Positions 10,601-22,600 of a stretch of DNA of 64,000 nucleotides are shown piece by piece. The translations under genes and the position numbers were made by a program. Position 1 is the first letter of the stretch; every line of letters starts with the position of its first letter. The notes below the pieces were generated by a model. The model was given only the letters and a program-made list of their open reading frames with translations, was not told the DNA's origin and ran no database searches. Source of the DNA: Onchidella celtica (taxonomy: Eukaryota > Mollusca > Gastropoda > Systellommatophora > Onchidiidae); the NCBI GenBank assembly GCA_963931925.1, contig OZ007570.1, positions 49,582,824 through 49,646,823 on the forward strand, in the 5' to 3' direction.

Positions 10601-13600
10601 CCTTTCAATAAAAAAAAATCTGGCAGACTTGGGCCAACGTACCGACGCTGAACCATTTATTTAGGGCAACCACTTGAAATTCGAGCCACGGTCTGGCGTA
10701 CGCGTTTGCGGTTCCCGCCAAGAAGGAGCGGCCGATGGTGGGTGTCAAAATAAACGCTAATGACATTGTTCGTTTGTACTACGAAATTGAGTTCATTCTC
10801 ACACATTATTTGAAGAAGACCCGGAACAGCTGACGGGGTGGAAGAAAACAAAATAAGTCAGGGAAGAAATGGACAGAAAAAAAAAAAGTCAAGGACCATC
10901 CACAAAGTAAGTATGCTCAGAGGAGGCGAAAGATGCCCTCAGCGTAAGAAAGCCATAATTGAAAGGGTACACTTTTCAGTTATCGCTATACATTCTAAAG
11001 ATATAGTATTCTTTATATTTTTGTTTCTCCAGACCAAGTTGTTGGGGGTTATTTTACAACAACAAAAAATTATATTTTAACTCCTTGTGTGCCATGAATA
11101 TTTCCACGTTTGCCGATAAAGGAAGAAAATAGTGGGGGAGATGATTGAAGGCTAACTACAGCAACATTTATGAATAGAAAGTCGACTTTCTTTCTTCCCG
11201 AAATATTATATAGTCCAGCCTTCTTGTGTACCGATACATCGGCGATTGGCACAAAAAATATGTGATCAGCTGAAGAACTGTTTCATCGGCTATTGGCGCA
11301 CAAAGAGTTAAACGTTACGGATCACGCAAAATGTCGCTTTACCTTTGAAACATCAAGGCCTTATCGTGGATATCCACCGTTTTAGCGACCGGGCGCTGTA
11401 CAAGGGTGGTGGTGATGGTACAGGCCGAGCGTATGAAAAGCGTGCATGGGGCTAGATTGAATCCCAAACCGGCGCAATCGAGTACTTTATGGGGTGGCCC
11501 CTTAGAAATACGTTCTGTGAATTTGAAATTTATTTGTTTACCTTCCTGGTCGACATGCCTTTTCCATTTGTGTTTCCTGTAGTGTGAAAGAAATGGAAAT
11601 GTTGGATGTTGATCCACATGCCGTACACGGGCGGGTTTTACCTGTACTTTTTGTCGACAAACACACATAATATTTAAGCTTTGAACGACATCAGGTGCTT
11701 GTTTGCAAACGAAAAAAAGAAAATGTCGGGTTAGGTTGCCAGATTTTCTGTTGCTCTCTTTGACATACATTAATTTTTACAGACAGGACAGGGCTATTTG
11801 GCGTAAATGGCTTTTTGTCCCTCCAGTCTTGTGGTTCTCAAAGTGGGCGATATTGCCCCCTGGGGGCGAATTTTGATTTCGGGGGGAGGGGGCGAAAATG
11901 AACAAAAGGGCGACGGGGAGGGGCGAAAAGGTGCTGAAAGTGGCGGGGATGGGGTGTGAAAGCATAAGTGGAGGACGATTTGTGAGCAAAATACAGAGCG
12001 GCCACTGACTTGTCTATCAGCACGCCTAGATATTTTTTCCATGAACCTAAAAGGCCTATTTTTCAGTGCACTGAACATAGAATGCTTTCTGTTTTATAAT
12101 GAATAATCAACACGCCTATTGTCATTAACGAGGCTTTGGAAAACTTAACATCATAATTTGTCTGTAGTCTGTCTTCTCGTGAAATGTGTCTGTCGGTTTG
12201 AGTGGAGATGTGGGGGATGGGGAACGAAGAAAGAAAAATTTGAGGCGAAAGGGGCGATTGCCTAAAAAGGGTTGAGAACCACCGATCTGGTCGGTTTTCA
12301 ACTTTAAATTGTGGGAGAGAAACCTGACAGGAAAAAGAATCGTTCGATTTAAGTAGAAGAAGAGTAGGCCTAAACCACTACCGTGTAATATTTTTCTGTC
12401 CTGTCACATTTTGTCCTGAAGAAAGTCAACAGACCGAACGCTCGATATGTCCTTCCCTTTTGCTGTGCGTTCTATTGTATCGTTTCTTCATTATTTCTGG
12501 CGCGAGGCTTTGCTGTATAAATCTTTTTTTTTCTTTTTTGCCACATTTTGACGGCACCAGAATATGAGGAGTTGTCTTCTGTGGCATGGGTGTCCCATAA
12601 TGCCAGTTGTATTGTCGTCATTGTTGGTGAATGGATAGCTGTTGTTCTTCCAAACTGAATCAGCGAAAATATACATTAATTACAGGCACAGAAGGACAAG
12701 AAGAAGAAACGAAAACATAAGTTTGGGTGCCAAAAAAGAGAAAGTCTACCGCACATGAAATGTTCGTGACAATCTTGCACCAGAGCCTATTTTCTCTTGG
12801 CATCTCGCAGGTTTTTTTTTTCTTATTGATGTTGTTGTTTTTTCAGACCAGGGCACATAATACGTAATTAGGTGTAAATGTTTGATTGGTGTGAAGCCAT
12901 ATTCCTGTTAAACGATACGCCAGTCTGGCTGGGACGAGGCGGTGAAGAAGGGCAAGCCAAAAATGACGACTCAAAACAAAAACAAAACAATAAGAACGAA
13001 AGACACACTGGCGGACAGGCAGACAGATGGACGGACAAACAGACAGTCAGAAAGAAGAAAGGAAGAAAGAAAAAATACAGACAGAAAGAAAGAAAGAAAT
13101 ACAGAGAGAAATAAAGAAATACAGAGAAAGAAAGAAAGAAAGATATACGGAGAGAAAGACAGAAAGAAAGAAATACATACAGAGAGAAAGAAAGAAAGGA
13201 AGGAAGAAAGAAATATAGAGAGAGAACGAAAGAAAGAAACACAGAGAGAGACAGAAAGAAAGAAATACAGAGAGAAAGACAGAAAAAAAAGAAATACAGA
13301 GAGAAAGAAAGAAAGAAAAACAAACACTCATGAAAGCCACCTGCATCTGACAGTTCCTTCCAACAACAATGCCAGGGAGAGAGGTGGGAGAGAGAAGGAG
13401 AGAGAGCATGCACGATGAAGAAAAAAATAAAAGAAACAGACCCTAGAGTGTGCTGAGTTCAACACAACCTGAAAATTCATTCTGTTGTCGAATCTGACAT
13501 GTCTAAAGATCTTACGAGATTCGGCACAATACAGAAATTCGCCGCCCATCAGGTAGAGTTTTGTAGATAAAAAGGTGTAAACAATCGACAACCACCCAAA

Positions 13601-16600
13601 CTACCAATCTCTCGCAGACGCCTGGCTAGTTTTACCATGATTTGAATCAAGTTCGAACTTGCTGCAAAAACTGCCTTTTAAATTTAAATTGTTTGAAATT
13701 TTACACAGTGTTTCGCATCTGAAAGTTTCCATAATAATATACAGTCAATCATGTAATTCTGGGCCTTCCGCAGCACATTGCGCCAAACTGAACGCGTGGC
13801 ATATATATATGCGCGGTGGGCTTTCAAACAAAGGGATCATACAAAAAAATTTGTCTTTCGCAAGTTTACAACTTTGAAAAAAAAAATATATAAAGCTCAA
13901 GGGAACAAACTCAAAATTAGGCCCATCAAATAATATAAAAAAATAAAGTTCTCCATAAAATCGATTTTGATGCCGCCCAAGGTAAATAGACGACGTAATT
14001 TTGAGGATTTTTTTCTTCATCTGAACTTCTAATCTAAATTCTGAAGTTCGATCCGTTGGTTTGCTTTTCAGCCAGCTCACTTTGATCAGAGGCTTGACAC
14101 AACCGTATTACACATGAAAAAAAACCATGAATGATCAAGTGGATGTAGATTTTAACTATTTTGTTCACGTTTTTGTTGATTTACCAAAAATGCTCAGCTT
14201 TTCATGATTCCCTGGCAATAATTTTTTTACCATCTAAATTGTTTACGTGTGGAATCAATCTTAATTAAGCTGCTTACGTTGCGCATCCTCACTCGAAATA
14301 GTCGATTCATAATAGAGATAATAATGCGTGGGTCTTTGCTTGACTGCCAGTTTGTCAATGAGCAAGAAAAAGAAGGTTAAAAATAAAATATAAATAATAC
14401 TAATTAGCTGATATTTTGAGTCGGAATTGCTGTCACTGCCTCGTTCCCGGGATTTAAAAGATTATTATCCGTGTTCAAAAAAGTCATTTATATAGATCTA
14501 GTGATTTTTTTTTTAAGGCAGAAATTCGTATTTTTAGTTTTGATGATTACAGTTTTTTAAAATGCCGTGTCTCAGAGGAGGATAGACCAGGATCTTGGGC
14601 CAACATTGTAGTTCAAATCAGTGCGCTTATGTCTTCCATCAACTCTCTGCTTCTCTTGTCACTAATTACAAACTGACGTCAAGAATATCTGAGCTATAAC
14701 TGAGTTTTGCACCCACAATTTGGCAGAGGCGACTCGAGTCTGAGGGCTTTTTGAAGAAACTTTCTGCTCAACAAAAAAAAATGTGAATTGTATATGCATT
14801 CAAGTAAAGCCACTTATCGAAAACAAACAATGGTTCAAGAGTTCGTGAATATTAATTAAGTGCATATAGAAACTGCTTGGTACAGCCTCGTGAATGAATT
14901 CGCTGAATTCCAGGATAACTGCAGAGTTGTTTGGATAGGTGCGTAAATTTTTTAAGCTGGAATTTAGCTGTGCGCTTCGCTATGTATACTCATCTTTATG
15001 ACAATATGTCAGCGCAAAGAAGTGCGTGCACCAATAAAAACTGTGCATGAACATTGCAGGTACATAAATATTTGCTCGTTGTTGCTCGGCACTTAGATAA
15101 ATTTATATACCTTATCCATCAGTTGGATTTTTTACAGGTTTTTTTTCTTAACTGGTGATTGTGTAGAAAGAATGATCGTAGTTGGGGCAACAGTATGAAA
15201 ATGTGCATACACTGATAGACACGCACATGTGTGTCAGCAACAGAGCATGTGGCACTCGGCGGAGACGAACCTGTGCTCCATGTTCGAAGGAATTTGTCTT
15301 AAAGAACAATGTAAATCAGTCGTTGTATTATTTTGTATTAAAGCGATCTTTTTTCTTCATGGCAGGACTATTATCTGTCATGCAAATGTAATTCACAAAA
15401 TACTCACAATTTCTGAAAGCCAATTCGTTCAATTGTTTATGTACAGAGCCGTCTTAACGCATGGGCACACTAGGCAGTTAGGAAACCCCATGAGCGTAGC
15501 TACACTCTTGAGTGGTGTGGGCCGCAGTCTGTTGTTTTCCCCGGGGGCTATTGATGATATTCAGACGGCCCTGTGTATGAAAACTTAATAATAGCCTGCG
15601 AAGTCCTCGCTATAACATTCCGATTCAAGCTAAGACTGTGACCAAAACATTGTTTTTCGCTGTAATTTAAGTTAGTTATAGCAAGAAATAGATACCAGGT
15701 CACTCTACAGTTTTGTTTGCAGTACATAACTGCACGCTGTAATGTCTGTAGTTTCTTATTCTGCGGACTTTCCAATACCGTTTCCGATGTTCAGCATTCG
15801 GGAGAAGCTTCCAGGATCAAGCTATGCTTCCCTTGGATTGAATATAATCATGTGCGTAGAAATGTAGGACAAAACCTTTATGAATCGCTGTTAACAAGTG
15901 CGTGCAGCATTTCAGGATTTTTGCACTGTCTGGCGCGATCTGCGTGCTGGCAGCTGTAATGGTTCAGGGCCTAGAGATGGTGAAGATGTCAAAAAATTGC
16001 CGAAACGAAAGACTGTTTGTCTGTGTGGATGGAATGGCAACACAGGGGCGGAGAATAATGGGGAGTTCCGAAATATGAGAGGTATCTTATTATTTGTCGG
16101 CTGATAATATTTTCTATCGCTGTAATTAGATTACATTGTAATAGCCTGGATAATACATGATTGCACTAATACAACAACAGCAACAAAAAGACAAGCTGAT
16201 GCAGGTGGCAGCTGAATACAATTTGTCATCCAGTGCAAAAAAAAAAAAAAGAAAAGAAAAACAGCAGACAAAAAAAGAAGAAGAACTATACATTTTGTCG
16301 ACGTCAATTTTGACTGCTTTCAAAAATGAAGGAATATAAATAATGACTTATTTCTCATAAAAAGCCTTTACTGTACGTTCTTACTGAATTCTGTAAAGCT
16401 CTATGTATTACATTTGTATCGAGACACGACAAAGAAGTAAAGAAACTTATTACCACTGCGTAAAATATAAAATATAAAAAATCGACTCGATTGACGCACA
16501 CTGCTTGGGCCTTTTAATAATCTAAGAAAGGAAGAGGTAAATGGCATTATATCAAAAGACTGCTTGAAACTGCTCAAATGCCACTGTCTGCAACAACACT

Positions 16601-19600
16601 AGTTTTTTGTTTTTTTAAGCTGTTTTTTTTTTAGTACATGCCACTGCCAGAGGGTGGGAAATTGACTGTGGGAAAGTGCAGTAAAATTGCTTACCTTCCC
16701 TCGTTTTCAAGGACACCTGGTGTGCTCGGAACTGAGCGAAAAAAGTCAAGGTGTGTGCTTTTCAGATCAGCTGTTTGATGTTATTTACTTAAAAGGAAAC
16801 CACTACTTTTACCTACTGTACTACACATTCTGCGCGAGTCTACACGAGCTGTGTGTTATGTTGAAAGAGAGGCACAGATCTCTTTGTTTCATCCCGTACT
16901 TCTTCTGAGAAATAGTGATGATACCTTTGTTTGCTTCTTTTTGTTTGTCTGTTTATTTGCTCGTGTGTGCGTAAGTTTGTTGTTGTTGTTGTTTGCCCAT
17001 TTAAGATCAATGTAGTTACTATATTGGCAACCAAAAACTGAAATAATATCGAGATGGCAAGTGGTCTCGTAAGGTTTAATATCTTGGACGACTTTCTGTA
17101 CTTGGACCGCAAAGTTACTGAAAAAAAATATATATTTTACATAATAAACCGTTACTTTCGAGATACAGACTGTAGCGCTTTGGTAAAGTAATAGTAAAAC
17201 TCATGCCAAGTTAAGATCAATAAACTATCCAGACGTTGGAACTGAAACAGTCGAGTCCTAAACCGTGGTATTACGGTTGGTATCTTAGAAGTTCCGTTGA
17301 AGCGTATGTTGTGGAATGTCTGAATGTTGCTGCTTTGAGAACAAAATAGCGTTGTTGAGAGAGAATCTTGAGAAAACTTCCTAGCCGGTCTTACAGAATG
17401 AGATACATGTAATGATTTTTTTTTTCGTTCATGTACAACACATACATGTATTATTCAAGGGTTTCTTGTTATTGTGTTAAACCCGTCCAAATTGTCCATG
17501 TGTAGTTACAAAATAATGATATTATATAACCTTTCCTTGTTCCTTTTCCAGCTTTGTGTGTAAGATTTCTGACTAAAAGATTTATAGGAGAGTACGACCA
17601 AGCTAACGGTAAGTCTAAGATACTTTACTACATATGATCAGGGATTTGATTTCGTCCTTTTTCGTTTGTTTTGGTAAAAATGTCAGGTTTCTTTCGTTTC
17701 TTTTTGGTAAAAATGTCATGTACAGTTCATTATTGTTTTACAGTGTCTGTTTTGTTGTTGTTTGTGTTGTTGTTGTTTTTTTAAGCGTTATAATAACAGT
17801 ACATGTATTTCTAAAACATGTATTTGCATGCGATCTGAAATTATATCCTCTAGAAATCTATGACTATGTTCTATTTAAACCACTCAAAGATACATATACA
17901 CGCATAGTAACAAACAGATGCGTGGATGAGGACACGTATGTGAGACTAATTCAGAAGGTCCTTGCAAGAGAGATCGTGACTGTGATTTTGGACATTTAGG
18001 CGTTTCGCAGCTTTAACTTACGAAAATAACGCACGAAATCGCTGATGCAAAGTTTGTTTAGAAATTATGATGAGAAGATTACTTGGTGATAACTCAAGCC
18101 GGTAGCCCTAGGGAAATGCGATGGTAGGATTGACGTCAGGGTTGCATAAAGGAATGACGTCGTGTCTGCGTAGATCGGCTGGTTACAACATCGCACTGTG
18201 GAGACCCGTCCCTACAGTTATCCTACCAATCCTACGGAGATATCTACGTCGAATTATCATAGAGTTATTGGCTGGGATTATTCTAGGACAATTTCCGTTT
18301 AGAATCATGCCCTTTAGTGGAGCGAATGTGGTGTTGGACATTATTTTGACCCTCTAGCAGTTTGATTATACTCATTAATATGTATTTGAATGGAATGAAC
18401 AATAGACTGGTAAAGATGCAGAAAGATCTATAGAGTTACATGTACTATGTAAAATACGAAAGAATGAACAGGAAAGGCGAATTACAAAATTAATTGAAAA
18501 GATAGCTTGTCGAATTGGTCATAGCTTTCAAAATCAGGATCGGACGAACTGATGGACAGATTAACTGATCTTTTTGTAAGTCGACAGGAAAGAGGAATCT
18601 GATAGTGGGACGGGTAGATAAGCCAATAGACAGATTCACACTAAAGTGACCGCGGAAGCACATTATTAATTGGTGAACGCTCTGATTACATGCAGATTAT
18701 CTGTTCACCAGAGAATAAAATGATTTCCAACAAAAAGAAAAAAAAAACATTCATTATCGTTGCTGTTTTCAACACCATTATTATTATAACTACACAATAC
18801 AGCCTGCTACTGTCACCCCCACTGTCTTGTGGGTCATCTCGGGAGAGAGGAAGACTAGGGGAAGGTAACCCTGAATACAAATACCACACTGCCTTGTGTG
18901 TTGCTATGATAGCAAAGGCTATGGGAGTAAACCCAGACAGAAAATCAGGAGTGGAGACCCGAAGGTGGTTGTCAGGGAGAACTGCATCAAACTGGCTTCC
19001 AGCATCTCCTGCAGCCGGACTAGTTCCAAATGTATTGACCTGGTCTCTCCCTTGGGTTTAACTAGAATGGCAGAGAGAGGGGTGGTGCCTCTGGGCAAAG
19101 CACCATCTCTTAAAAATAGCCCAGGCAAGGCAGCAAAACGAGGAGGCGTTTGCTCGGGCTTGGCAAGCGTCTGTCTCTCCTCTATAAGCCCACCCATTTC
19201 CGATTTGGAGAGGACACTCCAGCCATCCGTTACGGATGGGCACAACACGGGAGGTGGCAGTTACCGGTGATAAGCTCAATCCATTTGGCGTACGGATGAG
19301 CGCCAGGGGTCCCCTCTGTCGGTGGGAGCGGCTTTTCAGCTGCATTGATCAACTACCGCCCGCCGTAACCTGGGCAGCCCCCAGGCAGTTGGGTGTTGTT
19401 CCGCCACGTCAGCCTGCTTCATAAGGTGGTTGGAGCTAGACCAAAAGTCAAAAAGCTGACGTAAAGTGTGCACCTGGCAAAAACAGAAAAATACTAAAAC
19501 TTGGTACCTGGAACGTCAGAACAATGCGCCCAGGCTTGCAACAGCAAGATCTCACTGATATTGACTCCATCAGGAAATCCCAAATTATTGATCGAGAACT

Positions 19601-22600
19601 TCAGCTACTAAACATCGACATCGCTGCCCTTCAAGAAACTCGACTTCCCGACTCCGGGTCAGTCAAAGAAGAAAACTACACCTTCTTCTGGCAGGGCCTT
19701 AGCAGCGAACAGCCGAGAATCCACGGCGTGGGCTTCGCCGTAAAAAACTCCCTTATCAATTCGATCGCAACTCCAATTGGAGTGTCAGAACGCATCATGA
19801 CACTCAGACTGAACACCCGGTCTGGTTTTACCAACATTATCTGTGTCTATGCCCCAACACTTACCTCCTCTGACGAAACCAAAGACATTTTCTACGAGGC
19901 ATTGCAGAGGACTCTCCACAACATCCCTCTCACCGAAGGCCTGCTAATTCTGGGTGACTTTAACGCTCGAGTGGGAGCAGATCACTCCGCATGGCCAAAG
20001 TGCATTGGGCACTTCGGCATTGGCAACATCAACGAAAACGGGCAGCGCCTTCTGGAGCTATGCTCCGTAAACTCATTATGTGTTACAAACACGTACTTTG
20101 ACCTTAAGAGATGCCAAAGAACATCATGGCGCCATCCCAGGTCTGGCCATTGGCCTCAATTAGATCTTATTCTCTCAAGGAGGAAGAGTTTGGGCTGTAT
20201 AAAAATAACTCGTTCCCTCCACAGTGCTGACTGTGACACCGACCATGCACTGGTAGTCAGCAAAATCAAAATTTCGGCCAAGAAAATATACAGATCAAAA
20301 GCCCCTTCAATCCCTAAGATCAATGTAACAGCAATCAGAGATGAATCAAATAGAAAGTCATTTGAAAAGTTATTTGCTGAAAGCATGGATAATGTCACCC
20401 AATGTGACTCGGTAGATGAAACATGGAACACTCTCAGTTCAAAAATTCATGACTGTGCCATCAAGTCTTTTGGACAGCATAAAGTTTCAAACAACGACTG
20501 GGTAGCCCAGAACAGCGAAATTCTCCTACCTCTCATTGAGCAAAAGAAATCTGCTTTCAATGAGTATAACAAAAATTGCAATCAGAGTACAAAAACTTGT
20601 TTGAAAAATGCAAAAGCTAAACTTCAGCTGGAGGTAAGACGTTGCGCCAACAAATACTGGACAGACTTGTGTAACAGCATACAAGAGGCAAATGAAAAGG
20701 GAGATATGAAAACCGCCTTTAGTCAGATGAAAGTAGCTCTTGGGCCAATCATCACCAAAAGCGCCCCACTTAAGTCTGTAAATGGTGAACCCATCACAGA
20801 TAAAAATGAACAACTGAATAGGTGGGTAGAGCATTACTCTCTGTTGTATTCAACTGAGAAAAATATTCCACCAGATTTTGAGGAACACCTCCAAAAACTG
20901 CCAATAATGGCCGAACTTGACGCTGAACCTTCCTTAGTCGAGCTTTCCAATGCAATCGACCACCTGTCTGCTGGAAAAGCCACAGGAAGTGACAACATTC
21001 CTGCAGAGGTATTAAAAGACCTAAAAGGCCCACTATTACCACACCTGTATAATCTGTTACTGCAGTGTTGGAAAGAAGGCGTGATACCACATGATATGAG
21101 AGACGCCAAAATTGTCACACTTTACAAGAACAAAGGAGACAAAGGCGACTGCAACAACTATCGAGGCATATCCCTCCTCAGCATTACTGGAAAGGCTTTT
21201 GCTCGCGTCATCCTCTGCCGCCTTCAACAACTGGCGGAAAAAGTCTTACCAGAAACACAATGTGGCTTTCGAAGCAAACGATCAACTATTGACATGATAT
21301 TTGCACTTCGGCAAATCCAAGAAAAATGTAAAGAACAAAACAGGCCGCTTATAACATGCTTTGTGGACCTAACAAAGGCTTTCGACACCGTAAGCCGATC
21401 TGGCCTGTATGCAGTCCTTAAATCCATAGGCTGTCCACCAACATTGCTAAAACTTATTGCATCCTTCCACACTGACATGAGGGCATGTGTCAACTTTGAG
21501 GGCTGCACATCCAATTCATTTGCTGTAAACAGCGGTGTGAAGCAGGGATGTGTTCTTGCTCCTACCTTATTTGGTATATATTTTGCAGCCCTACTCAAGA
21601 ATGCCTTTGGTCAATGTTCAGGTGGAGTACTTATTAACACCAGAGTGGACGGCTCCATTTTTAATGTTGCCAGACTAAAAGCAAAATCTCGTACAGAGCA
21701 TATTATGTTACAAGAGCTCCTCTTCGCAGATGATGCTGCAATCGTGGCCCACGATGAAACCACGCTCCAGGCTCTCATCAATAGCCTTGCCAAAGCCTGT
21801 GACAAATTCATGCTAAAGATCAGTGTCTCAAAAACTGTAGTTTTGACACAGGGCTTGAGAAACCCCAACCCAATCATGCTGAATGGCTCTCCTCTGGAGC
21901 AAGTGGGAAAATTCTGCTACCTAGGCTCAACCATCAGTGGTAGCACAGACATAACAACTGAAATAAATGCCAGAATAGGAAAGGCGGCCACAGCTTTTGG
22001 CAAACTCTCAAAAAGGGTGTGGAACAATAGCAAGCTGACCATCAAAACAAAGGTACTCGTGTACCAAACTTGCATCCTAAGCACCCTGCTGTATGGCTCA
22101 GAGACATGGACCACCTACTCCAAACATGAAAGATCCCTCAACTCCTTCCACCTGCGCTGCCTACGCAAAATTCTCAAGATCAAGTGGCAAGACAGGATCT
22201 CAAATATCGAAGTTCTGAGCCGAGCCAACATTCCATCAACTCAGGCTCTCCTAGGCAAAAAAAGACTGCGGTGGCTTGGACATCTCCACCGTATGGAAAA
22301 TGATCGCATCCCCAGACAAATTCTCTACGGGGAACTTGCTACTGGCAACCGACCCAGAGGTAGGCCACATCTGCGATTCAAAGACACTTGCAAGGTCACG
22401 ATGAAAGCATTCAACATCGACCCCAATGAATGGGAGAACCTTGCAAATGATCGAAGCAGATGGAGACAAAAATTGCGCAGTGGCACGCTCGCAATAGACT
22501 TCAAGGCAAAAGAAACATACCTGACAAAACGACAGAGGCGGAATGAAAACACTCGCCAAAGTGAACCCAAAAGACTGACCTGCAATCACTGCCATCGCAC

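Larger units (their letters stand above)
7686..17551 (+). other. GTPase intron 1 (9.9 kb)
   Basis: No coding exon was recognised. It holds poly-T near 8990-9010, GA repeats at 10083-10165, a TTAA-flanked element at 11081-11307, a hAT-like element at 11824-12289, a hammerhead-like repeat near 12415, a long GAAA tract at 13010-13320 and a short TIR element at 15444-15573. The long open frames at 12.9-13.4 kb are translations of the purine tract. Confidence 0.7.

Noticed and set aside
12868-13418. Frames of 118-181 codons on both strands
   Set aside because: Low-complexity translations of the GAAA purine tract (Lys/Glu/Arg on one strand, Phe/Leu/Ser on the other).
18690-19345. Overlapping frames of about 95-124 codons upstream of the LINE ORF
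   Set aside because: They fall in the LINE 5' region in conflicting frames with no nucleocapsid or other ORF1 motif.
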